Shown in pieces: positions 52,009 to 60,317 of a stretch of 64,000 bases of DNA. Position numbers and translations under genes: made by a program. The stretch's first letter is position 1. The number at the start of each line of letters is the position of its first letter. The notes under the pieces were generated by a model that saw nothing but the letters and a program-made list of their open reading frames with translations, did no database searches and was not told where the DNA came from. The DNA is from Lachnospiraceae bacterium (GTDB lineage Bacteria; Bacillota; Clostridia; Lachnospirales; Lachnospiraceae). Location: positions 1 to 64,000 of the forward strand of contig CAJTEW010000004.1 of assembly GCA_910575605.1 (NCBI GenBank), written 5' to 3'.

Positions 52009-54817
52009 TCCCAAAACTATAGTTATATAAGTATATTTCGCCATTTTCATCTTCGGTTAAGAATGTGTTGATTCTATTATATTGGTTCAGCATAGCGGTT
52101 AAGATATCGTTCTTATAGTTAAATAATACATAAAACAGCAGATTTTTAATGGAAGAGTTTTTTTTGTCCTCTAAGTTTTTAAGCAGACGATACATGGTAT
52201 GATTGTTAATTTTCATTCTGTTAATTTCGTATAATAAGTCCTCTTTTGCACGGCTGATATAATCGTATCTGTATTCCTTAAGGGAGGGACTACAGCAAAT
52301 CATTTTAATATAGCCGGATGTTCTGGCTGCATATTCAATTATTTTGGATACCTGCTTTTTATTTACTAAATCCTTATTGTAATTCTTTGGCTTAAATATA
52401 TCTGCTATTGATAAAAAATCACTTCCCTTGGATTTTCCAGAACGTTTCTGTACAACACAATTATGAAGATAATCCATGCTTGTGTTATATTTCTGGTAAT
52501 CCTTCTTTTTTACATTTTTATAGTTTTTCGTCTCTGCAATAAATCCTAAAAAATAAGGGGTTCTTTTTCTGCCGTCGGACGTAGTGAGCAGGCTTGCGTA
52601 TTTTTTTCTCATCCGCCTAAGCTCTCTTATGGTATCTACAGGATACTCTTTTTTTGCCTTATCTATTTCAATATTACTCATAACGTCCAGCTGGCATACG
52701 TCATAATAGATCTCCTTTATATGTTCATATTGTTCTTCTACAGACTGCCCTGATCTAAACACGATGTCCCATAGGAGAGAATTAAGCTCCTGTGACAGAT
52801 TTACGATTTCCCCAATTTTATTATTGCTTGTTTTATCGTCCAGTTCTGCCAGATCAGAGGGAGTATAATGTCTTTTGGCTTTAGGAGGATTTATATTGCG
52901 TGTGGGAACCTTGAAAATATGATAGTTCTTTTTTGCAGAATCAACCAGTATCTTATTATCTGTAATTAGGAGACTGTCACTGTCAAAGTCACATCCGCTA
53001 AGCCGCTCTAGTATATTTTCCCCTATGCTGTTAATGCAGATAATATTCGGTGTAAGATTTATATATCTGTCAATTATTTCACAGGCAGCGTTTTGGATTA
53101 CCAGGATATTTCCAATCGTGACATGGGGACTCCGGCTTCCAAGTATTTCACAGCCGTAGGGATATCTTGTATTATGTACTGTATTAGGGGCAAGGATGGA
53201 GGAACCGTCAAATCTGCCTATTGACTGTAACAGCATTTCATATGGGTTTCCTAATAAGGTCGCATAGGTTCCGTCTAGAAGAATATGTCCCTTCTTCATA
53301 TTATTTAAATAGGAACGGCACAACTCTTTTTTGAAATTGTAATAAATGCATGTTTTATGAAAATCACAGTCATAGTTTAACATTTTGAAGACAATTTCCG
53401 TTTTGTTTTTCATAACATTATCAATTTCGGATTCATTGGCTCCTTTGAACTTTAAATGGTATCTCATTACATCCACATCTGTATTGAGGAGACTTATATA
53501 GTCCATGCCGTCTTTGACAATATGCCTGACTTCATCTTCCGACAGCTGAAGTGTATTTAAAAGCTGGTAATGTGCCTGAACCATCCGGCCTCCAAAGTGA
53601 TGTGTGTCTTTGTCATGCTTGACAATTCCAAAAAAGGGATATATATTTTTGAGCCACATTTTCAGGTTTCCAAACTTATAAAATTTAATACTGGACGGAG
53701 TAGTTATGAGCTTTATGTCTTGTATATTTCGTGCGATTGTCTCACCTTTGAGTTGAGATATATCTGTTATATTGTTATCCTCAAAAAATTTCTGAATGTT
53801 TGAATTGAAACAGCAGGACTTAAAGAACTTATTCCGTAATAATAACATTCCTTTTGACTGGTATTTTCCCATCAGTGAAAAATCAATCAGGGACTGCCCG
53901 TCCCAAATGGAATTAGAAATTTTCATTTTCTTTTCTTTTGTCTCAAGCCAGCCGTCATCACCTAAGCCGGTACATACGGCGTCATCATAGAAGGTGCTTG
54001 AGAAGTCATTAACAACAAGTATATTTTCCGGACGGATTTTTAGTGTGTCTATAATACTGCTGGCGGACAGTGCTATGTATGCTTCGAATGCAGCAATATC
54101 CAGACTGTCTCCTGTATTTACTTTTAATCCGCACAGCTCAGACTGGTGCATATGGGGATATAAGCGTCTATCAATAAACAGGCATTTTCCGATTCTTGCA
54201 GATCCGCTGGAACGCTTAAACCGACAGTAATGAATTCCATTACAGATAAAACCTTTTTCATAGCACCATTCTCTAAGCTCCTTTGCTGACTTTATGGTTT
54301 TTATTGTTTTTGCTAAAAAATATGTATATGTTTTTTCTGTCCTGTCATATTTACAGGAAAAATAAGGAGGCAGAAGAGAAGCGTCTGCTGAGGTATAAAA
54401 GGGTGTATCTGTCTTAAGGGCTGCGAGTATTTCGTTTTTATTATCATCAAAGTCTATGGCATAACCATTTGTCAAATCATAATCTTCTAAATGATAGCCG
54501 TTTCTAACATAGATGTTTTTTGATGCTTTATTGAACTCTTTTACTGCGTATTTAAAGGTGACATTAATTATTTTTGACGAATAGTTCTTTCCCTTATAAA
54601 TAAAAGACAAAGAATCATTTTTTCCGTATATGTCTTTAGCTGCTTTATGAAGCTCTATTAAGTCCAGACTGTTATCAAAGCTGTTTATATATTTTCCTAA
54701 GTTATCTGTGCCGTCCCTGCGGGTAAGCTTATATCCGCAGGAAGTATTTTTGATAAAGGTATTAGATAGATATAAATCTTTGGCATCAATAGATGGTATA
54801 TAAATTGCGTTGCTCAT
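51980..54817 (-). CDS. single-subunit two-barrel RNA polymerase (YonO/QDE-1-like)
   Basis: 945 aa, a single-chain relative of the two-double-psi-barrel RNA polymerases (SP-beta YonO and eukaryotic RNA-dependent polymerases). First barrel region: DGQSLIDFS (306-314) and LLLRNKFFKSCC with a conserved-type lysine (333). Second barrel: SRSPHVTIGNILVIQNA (561-577), like the RnPclHpGDi motif, then the metal-binding triad DFDSD (610-614), where the family has DxDxD. No sigma-binding domain is seen. Its start overlaps the stop of the upstream gene (TAATG). Inferred role: transcription of the element's late genes; the promoter is unknown. Confidence 0.85.
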   Translation of the reverse strand: MSNAIYIPSIDAKDLYLSNTFIKNTSCGYKLTRRDGTDNLGKYINSFDNSLDLIELHKAAKDIYGKNDSLSFIYKGKNYSSKIINVTFKYAVKEFNKASKNIYVRNGYHLEDYDLTNGYAIDFDDNKNEILAALKTDTPFYTSADASLLPPYFSCKYDRTEKTYTYFLAKTIKTIKSAKELREWCYEKGFICNGIHYCRFKRSSGSARIGKCLFIDRRLYPHMHQSELCGLKVNTGDSLDIAAFEAYIALSASSIIDTLKIRPENILVVNDFSSTFYDDAVCTGLGDDGWLETKEKKMKISNSIWDGQSLIDFSLMGKYQSKGMLLLRNKFFKSCCFNSNIQKFFEDNNITDISQLKGETIARNIQDIKLITTPSSIKFYKFGNLKMWLKNIYPFFGIVKHDKDTHHFGGRMVQAHYQLLNTLQLSEDEVRHIVKDGMDYISLLNTDVDVMRYHLKFKGANESEIDNVMKNKTEIVFKMLNYDCDFHKTCIYYNFKKELCRSYLNNMKKGHILLDGTYATLLGNPYEMLLQSIGRFDGSSILAPNTVHNTRYPYGCEILGSRSPHVTIGNILVIQNAACEIIDRYINLTPNIICINSIGENILERLSGCDFDSDSLLITDNKILVDSAKKNYHIFKVPTRNINPPKAKRHYTPSDLAELDDKTSNNKIGEIVNLSQELNSLLWDIVFRSGQSVEEQYEHIKEIYYDVCQLDVMSNIEIDKAKKEYPVDTIRELRRMRKKYASLLTTSDGRKRTPYFLGFIAETKNYKNVKKKDYQKYNTSMDYLHNCVVQKRSGKSKGSDFLSIADIFKPKNYNKDLVNKKQVSKIIEYAARTSGYIKMICCSPSLKEYRYDYISRAKEDLLYEINRMKINNHTMYRLLKNLEDKKNSSIKNLLFYVLFNYKNDILTAMLNQYNRINTFLTEDENGEIYLYNYSFGKKSSPGEIS

Positions 54818-55185
54818 TAATAACGTTCCTCTTGATTTCGGAGTATATTTTCAAGAATGATATTACCGATATCAAAGCATTTACATTCGTATTCATACCG
54901 TTCAATATATTTATCAAAGAATTTATGATGACAGGCTGCCTGTTCAATAATTCTGAGGATATGATTTTCAATTGTTTCCCTTGTTCCGGAAATATATTGT
55001 GTGTCAATCTCCTGGAATTCGATTTTAATTCTATTCTCAGAATCGTTAGGCTTTAATCCCATACGAAGCAGATACTTTTCTTTTTTCTTCATATACTTAT
55101 ATGTACATTCAACAGAATATCCATCGTATCCGTAATCCTTTAAATCAACGTCAACTGTGTAGCCCATTCTTCTTAATCTGGTCAT
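54817..55185 (-). CDS. unrecognised protein upstream of the RNAP
   Basis: 122 aa from an ATG nine bases after GGGAGG (MTRLRRMGYTVDVDLKDYGY). It has a Tyr-rich N-terminus and a helical C-terminus with clustered Cys/His (IEQAACHHKFFDKYIERYEY, ECKCFDIG). Its stop overlaps the RNAP start by one base, so the two are translationally coupled; it may act with the polymerase. An upstream in-frame ATG (55239) lies in the preceding gene and is less likely. Confidence 0.65.
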   Translation of the reverse strand: MTRLRRMGYTVDVDLKDYGYDGYSVECTYKYMKKKEKYLLRMGLKPNDSENRIKIEFQEIDTQYISGTRETIENHILRIIEQAACHHKFFDKYIERYEYECKCFDIGNIILENILRNQEERY

Positions 55186-55187
55186 TT

Positions 55188-55403
55188 TTACATTCCTCCC
55201 TGTTCGCAATTGCTTTGTAAGCTTCTGTTTCTTCTGCATTGAATGTCAAATTTTCTGTCAGCTATTATACGTGATGCAATTTCAGAGCCATTTGCGTTCT
55301 TTTTACCTTTGTGATTTGTATTAAAATCACAAAGGTAAATAAGTCCGCTGAAGGTCTTGTGATCTGCTTGGCAGATTTTTGTCGGCGACTTGTTATTTCC
55401 CAT
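55188..55403 (-). CDS. small unrecognised protein, first gene of the RNAP operon
   Basis: 71 aa with a GAGGTG site eight bases upstream of ATG. Basic and Cys-containing (KICQADHKTFSGLIYLCDF). Its stop is two bases from the next start, an operon arrangement. No function can be given. Confidence 0.5.
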   Translation of the reverse strand: MGNNKSPTKICQADHKTFSGLIYLCDFNTNHKGKKNANGSEIASRIIADRKFDIQCRRNRSLQSNCEQGGM

Positions 55404-55594
55404 AATAAATGCACCTCTTTCTTATGTTTTTTATATTTCTAATTTGCACATAATAATATTCTCTTTTGGATATCTGCTTTTATATAAAATTCGCATAGTA
55501 AATACATATAGAAATAAAAACGAAAACGTGTTAGAATAAATACATAACAAAAATGCTATTTTTAATATGAAGAGGTGTAGCAATATGCCAAGTA

Positions 55595-55708
55595 ATGAAA
55601 AGAAATACAATGGCTGTCTTTTGGAATCAGCTGGGATTAATAGAACGGATTGATAGGGTAATAGAAGATAACAGTGAAACAGATAATAAAAAAATGCTAT
55701 ATTTTTAG
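55595..55708 (+). CDS. possible small protein upstream of the SOS promoter
   Basis: 37 codons (MKRNTMAVFWNQLGLIERID ... LYF). An overlapping 22-codon frame starts at 55585 after AGAGGTG and has the better ribosome site. Neither is recognised. The first LexA-type box overlaps its stop. Confidence 0.25.
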   Translation: MKRNTMAVFWNQLGLIERIDRVIEDNSETDNKKMLYF

Positions 55709-55719
55709 AACATAAGTTC
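55708..55719. promoter_or_regulatory. LexA-type box 1
   Basis: GAACATAAGTTC: a perfect GAAC-N4-GTTC match to the SOS box of Firmicutes. It ends 11 bases before the -35 element. Confidence 0.8.
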
Positions 55720-55730
55720 TAAAAATGGTA

Positions 55731-55759
55731 TTGACAAATACAAACATAAGTTCTATACT
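55731..55759 (+). promoter_or_regulatory. SOS-controlled promoter of the sigma factor operon
   Basis: TTGACA (55731-55736), 17 bases, TATACT (55754-55759). LexA-type box 2 fills the end of the spacer, so a bound repressor would block polymerase directly. Confidence 0.8.
55742..55753. promoter_or_regulatory. LexA-type box 2
   Basis: AAACATAAGTTC, one mismatch from GAAC-N4-GTTC, abutting the -10 element. It shares ACATAAGTTCTA with box 1, 34 bases away. Confidence 0.7.
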
Positions 55760-55783
55760 TGATAATAACAAGAAAATATAAAA

Positions 55784-55849
55784 GACCCATCCTCAAACGG
55801 TGCGCCAACACCATCGGATAGGTCCCTGTACACAAAGCGCAGAACGCTT
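55784..55849 (+). ncRNA. structured leader of the sigma factor mRNA
   Basis: Two hairpins. In the first, GACC-ATCC (784-792) pairs with GGAT-GGTC (816-824), with an inner stem GGTG/CACC (799-812). In the second, AAGCG pairs with CGCTT (834-849). The leader is about 270 bases long. It may be a regulatory RNA; no ligand is suggested. Confidence 0.5.
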
Positions 55850-55971
55850 CATTTGTATTTTACATATTTTAACTTTATAAGTCAAGCAAATTCAAGCGGT
55901 TCTGCAAAAATTCAAGAGATTTCAATGGAATATTTTGACAGCTTAGGAAATATAGACCAAATCCATTAAAT

Positions 55972-55998
55972 CAGTGTTTTAAAGACACTGTATTTTTT
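55972..55998 (+). terminator. terminator between the SOS promoter and the sigma gene
   Basis: CAGTGT (972-977) pairs with ACACTG (985-990), followed by TATTTTTT. With the leader hairpins it implies transcription attenuation of the sigma gene. Confidence 0.6.
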
Positions 55999-56033
55999 GT
56001 ACTTATTTTTAAGAAAAGGAGAATATTTTTATT

Positions 56034-56591
56034 ATGGAACAAATTTTAATTTCGTACTATGAGGACAATGCAAAAAAACTTCATAAAATGGTAGATCAAA
56101 TTTTATTAAAATTTGGCGGCCTGTCAAACAAAGATTTGGACGATTTTTATTCTTTAGCTAATGAAGTATTTGTAAATGTTATGAAAAGGTATAATGGTTT
56201 ACAATCCTTTGATACTTTTTTATATTCCTGCCTGTGTAATAAAATTAAGACAGAGATTACGAGAAGAAACCGAGATAAGCGCAGCGCAGACAGAATGTGT
56301 ATTTCAATTGATACACCTATTGGAGATGATGAAACTTCCACTTTGGGAGATATTCTTGCAGACGATTTTGATATTGAAAAGGAAGTTTTTAAAGAAACTT
56401 ATGATGGCTACAGCAAAAAGATGATGCTGTATCTTTGCAGGCTTTCTACAATTCAAAAAGAAATACTCAGGCTTACAATAGCAGGCTATGTTCCTGGTGA
56501 AATTAGAGAAGAGCTGCATATTAATGAAAAGCAGTATACGGACTGTATTGCAGCAATTCAATCTTACAGAAATGTGTCAATATTATTTTAA
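56034..56591 (+). CDS. small sigma-70-family factor
   Basis: 185 aa. Region 2 (about 30-85: DDFYSLANEVFVNVMKRYNG, then FDTFLYSCLCNKIKTEITRR) binds core polymerase and the -10 element. A linker follows, then region 4 (about 140-180: LSTIQKEILRLTIAGYVPGE and a helix-turn-helix). It is ECF-like, lacking regions 1 and 3. It comes after the SOS promoter and the attenuating leader and precedes a DUF262 gene. Inferred: redirects host RNA polymerase to element promoters, perhaps those of the leftward RNAP operon. Confidence 0.8.
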   Translation: MEQILISYYEDNAKKLHKMVDQILLKFGGLSNKDLDDFYSLANEVFVNVMKRYNGLQSFDTFLYSCLCNKIKTEITRRNRDKRSADRMCISIDTPIGDDETSTLGDILADDFDIEKEVFKETYDGYSKKMMLYLCRLSTIQKEILRLTIAGYVPGEIREELHINEKQYTDCIAAIQSYRNVSILF

Positions 56592-56623
56592 AGTACAATG
56601 ATAAATAGCAGGAGGAAACAGTA

Positions 56624-58015
56624 ATGGCAAGACCAAGAAAGAAAACATATACCTTGGATATGTATTTGAAGAAAAACAGCAGGGGCGAGATTGATAATAA
56701 GGCAGATGTTCAAAGAAACTTTGTATGGACGAACGAGCAGATAAATGAACTAATTGCTACAGTACTTACAGATGACTATATTCCTCCTATTATACTTGGA
56801 GAGGAAGAAAATTCAAAACTGCATATTGTAGACGGAGGATGCAGAACAGCCGCCTTAAGAAAATTCAGAGAGATGAATTACAAGATTACATCTTCAATTG
56901 AAAATTCATTGATTTCGTATAAAAGGAAAATTGTAGATGGGACCGGAGATGTCACATATGAAGATGCTGTATTTGATATAAAAAATAAAACATATGAGAA
57001 GCTTCCGGAAGAACTCAAAGATAAATTTGATGAATATCAGATTGAAACGGTTATACATGAAAACTGTAACAGCTATACAATCTCAAAGTATATTAAACGA
57101 TATAACAACCATGTGGCAATGAATACAGATCAGAGGGCATTTACATACATTGATAAATTTGCAGGCCGTATACGCAAAATAGTAGACAGTAAATTTTTCG
57201 TTGAATGTAACTGCTATTCTGAAAAGGATAAAATAAAGGGAGCTGTTGAAAGAATTATTATTGAGTCTATAATGTGTATTAATCATTTTGATAACTGGAA
57301 GAATCAGGCGAAGGCGGCTAGCAAATATCTTAACGAAAATGCAGCAGCAGAAGAATTTGATGTATTTGAAAATAATTTACACAGGCTTGAAAATATTATT
57401 ACAGATGATATAAAAGGAATATTCAATAAAAAGAATTCATTTGTTTTTCTCACGCTGTTTGACAGATTTACAAAATTAGGAGTCGGGGACAATGAATTCG
57501 CATATTTTCTAAGAGAATTTAGTAAGAGTTTCAGAAAGACTAAAAGAAATAAAAATGAGTTGCTTTTTGATGAAATTGATAAGGACTTAAGTACCAAAGA
57601 TAAACAAGTTATTACAGACAAGCTGGAGATGCTTGAAGAGCTGATGATGGAATACTTGAAGATTGAAAATTCGGACTTTTCTATAAATGGCATAGAAACA
57701 TTTATTGCAAATAACCTTAATATGGATACAGGAATTGTATTAAAGGACATGGATTTATATAATGATTCGTTAGATGCATTATTGGAAAAGGCGGTTAAAG
57801 TTGATTCTCAATTACGTAACAGAGAAAATCGTCCGTCATTACTAGCAATGATAGTTTATTCGTATAAAGATGATAAAGATTTAGATGACTGGATGATAAC
57901 TTATGCAAGAGATAATAATACATATTTTATAGATCAAAAGAAGAACTTTTTACATATGAAAAAAGATTTTGAGAGATATTATAGAAAAAACCTGCTTACA
58001 GCTAAATTACGATGA
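56624..58015 (+). CDS. DUF262-domain protein
   Basis: 463 aa. The N-terminal domain (about 1-130) matches DUF262, a ParB/Srx-like fold: VQRNFVWTNEQINELIATVL and HIVDGGCRTAALRKF. The usual DGQQR motif reads DGGCR (70-74), so NTP binding could be altered. The rest is helical and unassigned. DUF262 proteins occur in GmrSD restriction and other defence systems, but the partner DUF1524 nuclease domain is not visible. It is co-transcribed with the sigma factor, 32 bases apart, so a regulatory role is as likely as defence. Confidence 0.7.
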   Translation: MARPRKKTYTLDMYLKKNSRGEIDNKADVQRNFVWTNEQINELIATVLTDDYIPPIILGEEENSKLHIVDGGCRTAALRKFREMNYKITSSIENSLISYKRKIVDGTGDVTYEDAVFDIKNKTYEKLPEELKDKFDEYQIETVIHENCNSYTISKYIKRYNNHVAMNTDQRAFTYIDKFAGRIRKIVDSKFFVECNCYSEKDKIKGAVERIIIESIMCINHFDNWKNQAKAASKYLNENAAAEEFDVFENNLHRLENIITDDIKGIFNKKNSFVFLTLFDRFTKLGVGDNEFAYFLREFSKSFRKTKRNKNELLFDEIDKDLSTKDKQVITDKLEMLEELMMEYLKIENSDFSINGIETFIANNLNMDTGIVLKDMDLYNDSLDALLEKAVKVDSQLRNRENRPSLLAMIVYSYKDDKDLDDWMITYARDNNTYFIDQKKNFLHMKKDFERYYRKNLLTAKLR

Positions 58016-58125
58016 GAGGATAAAGATACATTGTTGAATTTTGTTATTAAAAATGATACTATATAAAAATACGGTTCCTTCTTCAGTAAGAGGATGGATG
58101 AATTACGTGAGGATGAGAAAGAGCT

Positions 58126-59505
58126 ATGAATGACAGAAAGATTACAGAAAATCCGTTAGCGACGGAGAGAGTAGAAAAACTGATTGCGAAGTTTGCTATA
58201 CCGGCAATCATCAGTATGCTTGTAAGTTCTCTTTATAATATTGTGGATCAGATCTTTATTGGGCAGGGAGTGGGTATGCTTGGAAATGCGGCCACAAATA
58301 TTGCATTTCCGGTGTCGATTATCTGCACGGCTACAGCACTTCTTCTAGGTATTGGAGGTGCTTCGAATTTTAATCTTGCATCTGGGCAGGGAAACCAGGA
58401 ACGTGCTGCCAGTATTGCGGGGACAGCGCTTGCGATGCTTGGAATATGCGGATTGCTGATAGCGGCAGTGGTCCTTTTATTTCTAGATCCCCTTCTTCAT
58501 ATATTTGGGGTGACACCGGAGGTGCTTCCTTTTGCGCAGGACTATACAGGAATTACGGCGTATGGAATCCCTTTTCTTGTGCTGACAACAGGGGGGAATC
58601 ATCTAATCCGTGCAGATAGAAGCCCTACCTATTCTATGACCTGTATGCTGACTGGTGCGGTTATTAATACGATTCTGGATCCTCTTTTTATCTTTAAATT
58701 TCATTGGGGGATTGAGGGAGCGGCAGCAGCAACAGTGATAGGACAGGTTGTATCAGGGGTTATGGTGATTGTTTACTTCAGATGGTTTCGGAAAATGGAC
58801 CTTTCCATAGAACGGCTCTGGCCGAGGATGGAGTATTTAAAAGCTGTTGTTTCTCTTGGAATGGCGGCCTGTATTAATCAGATTGCCATGGCTGCTGTAC
58901 AGATTACTATGAACAACACGCTCAGGCATTATGGGGCGGCATCCATGTACGGGACGGATATTCCGCTTGCCTGTGTGGGAGTGATTTCCAAGGTAAATAT
59001 GGTATTTATGGCAATATGCATAGGTATTTCCCAGGGATGCCAGCCGATATGGGGATTTAACTATGGTGCGAAGTCATATGGGCGTGTGAGAAATACATAT
59101 AAGAAGGCATTTCAAACAGCGCTTACTGTAGGAATTTGTTTTTTTATCTGCTTCCAGCTTTTTCCCCGGCAGATTGTCAGCATTTTCGGGTCAGGAAGTG
59201 AAGAGTATTTTCGGTTTGCAGAGAGGTATTTTAAGATTTTTATGATGATGACTTTTATAAATGGTGTACAGCCTATGTGTTCGGGATTTTTTACCTCTAT
59301 CGGAAAAGCCAGACTTGGAATTGTTGTGTCGCTCACCAGGCAGGTTATTTTTCTGTTGCCGCTGATTCTTATCTTTCCAATTTTTATGGGGATTGACGGG
59401 GTGATGTATGCTGGACCTATTGCGGATATTGCGGCAGCAGTCGCTGCGATTGGATTGGCAGTAAGAGAGCTTAAGGGGATGGAAGGAAATTCAAGTTGCC
59501 CTTAA
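58126..59505 (+). CDS. MATE family efflux transporter
   Basis: 459 aa with 12 hydrophobic segments and the two-fold repeat of MATE transporters (LVSSLYNIVDQIFIGQGVGM and GVISKVNMVFMAICIGISQG). MATE pumps export drugs or metabolites using sodium or proton gradients. It marks the first host gene right of the tail element; the gap 58016-58125 contains no further gene. Confidence 0.93.
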   Translation: MNDRKITENPLATERVEKLIAKFAIPAIISMLVSSLYNIVDQIFIGQGVGMLGNAATNIAFPVSIICTATALLLGIGGASNFNLASGQGNQERAASIAGTALAMLGICGLLIAAVVLLFLDPLLHIFGVTPEVLPFAQDYTGITAYGIPFLVLTTGGNHLIRADRSPTYSMTCMLTGAVINTILDPLFIFKFHWGIEGAAAATVIGQVVSGVMVIVYFRWFRKMDLSIERLWPRMEYLKAVVSLGMAACINQIAMAAVQITMNNTLRHYGAASMYGTDIPLACVGVISKVNMVFMAICIGISQGCQPIWGFNYGAKSYGRVRNTYKKAFQTALTVGICFFICFQLFPRQIVSIFGSGSEEYFRFAERYFKIFMMMTFINGVQPMCSGFFTSIGKARLGIVVSLTRQVIFLLPLILIFPIFMGIDGVMYAGPIADIAAAVAAIGLAVRELKGMEGNSSCP

Positions 59506-59550
59506 GGAGAAAGTGTGCTAAAATAGTTTCCGGAACAATAAAACAGTTAA

Positions 59551-59664
59551 AGCAGAGTAGGAATATGTGCGTCAAGTGCCGTTCGGACGGGGAGTTGCCG
59601 GGTGGACGAAGAGTATCCTGGAAAAAAGAGGATATCCGCGGTATATGTTCCGCATCCCGCTGCT
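59551..59664 (+). ncRNA. tetrahydrofolate (THF) riboswitch
   Basis: The sequence matches the THF riboswitch consensus. P1 is AGCAG (59551) with CTGCT (59660). GAGTAGGAATATGTGCGTCAA opens the conserved core, and CGCGGTATATGTTCCGCATCC closes it. It lies upstream of folT. The downstream hairpin contains TTACCTC (59685-59691), the exact complement of GAGGTAA (59721-59727) at the folT ribosome site, so binding probably controls translation. Confidence 0.93.
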
Positions 59665-59732
59665 ACACATAGATGGATACAGGGTTACCTCTATGCGTAG
59701 CTTTAAGGACTACTGCAAAGGAGGTAATTTTT

Positions 59733-60296
59733 ATGAGAAAAATTAAGAAACAATTCACAGACTCTTTGTATGAACTCAAGGAGTTAAGAACTCTTGTGGC
59801 GGCTGCCATGCTGCTGGCAATTATTGTGGTGCTGGGTTTTTACAGGCTGCAGCTTACCGATTATATAAGAATCGGTTTTGATTCTGTGGCGAAGGAGCTT
59901 ACAGGAATGCTTTTTGGTCCTGTTATCGGGTGCATGGTGGGAGGCCTGTCAGATTTGATTTCTTACATTGTTAAGCCTATCGGAGGCTTCTTCCCAGGAT
60001 TTACAATAAGCGCAATGGCCGGCGGAACTATTTACGGAATGATATTGTATAAGAGGCCATTAAGTATTGGAAGGATTATTCTGGCGAACAGTGTTGTTGC
60101 GGTTGTAGTTAACCTTTTGCTCAATACATACTGGCTTACACTTCTTTATGGGGATGCCTATCTTGCGCTGCTTCCAGCAAGAGCGGTTAAGCAGCTTGTG
60201 ATGCTGCCGATTGACATTATATTATTTTATATAACGGCAAAGCTTCTTGCAAGGACGAATATATTTGAGGCTGTAAGGAGCAGGGTGCGCAGATAG
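59733..60296 (+). CDS. folT: folate ECF transporter S component
   Basis: 187 aa with about five to six membrane helices and the S-component pattern: LVAAAMLLAIIVVLGFYRLQ, GMLFGPVIGCMVGGLSDLIS and FTISAMAGGTIYGMI. It binds folate and works with a shared energising module (EcfAA'T), not encoded nearby. The start at 59733 follows AAAGGAGGT, within the THF riboswitch expression platform. It lies near thyA and folA, which consume and recycle folate. Confidence 0.93.
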   Translation: MRKIKKQFTDSLYELKELRTLVAAAMLLAIIVVLGFYRLQLTDYIRIGFDSVAKELTGMLFGPVIGCMVGGLSDLISYIVKPIGGFFPGFTISAMAGGTIYGMILYKRPLSIGRIILANSVVAVVVNLLLNTYWLTLLYGDAYLALLPARAVKQLVMLPIDIILFYITAKLLARTNIFEAVRSRVRR

Positions 60297-60317
60297 AAAA
60301 TACTGGGAGATGAAAGT

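Noticed and set aside
55188-55580. A second SOS promoter facing left for the polymerase operon
   Set aside because: No good -35/-10 pair or LexA box was found on the leftward strand; an alternative sigma promoter is possible but not recognisable to me.
25576-58020. Integration at tRNA-Gly with a duplicated tRNA end at the right border
   Set aside because: I looked for the tRNA 3' sequence near 57.9-58.2 kb and did not find it. The tRNA still marks the left border, but an att site is not supported.
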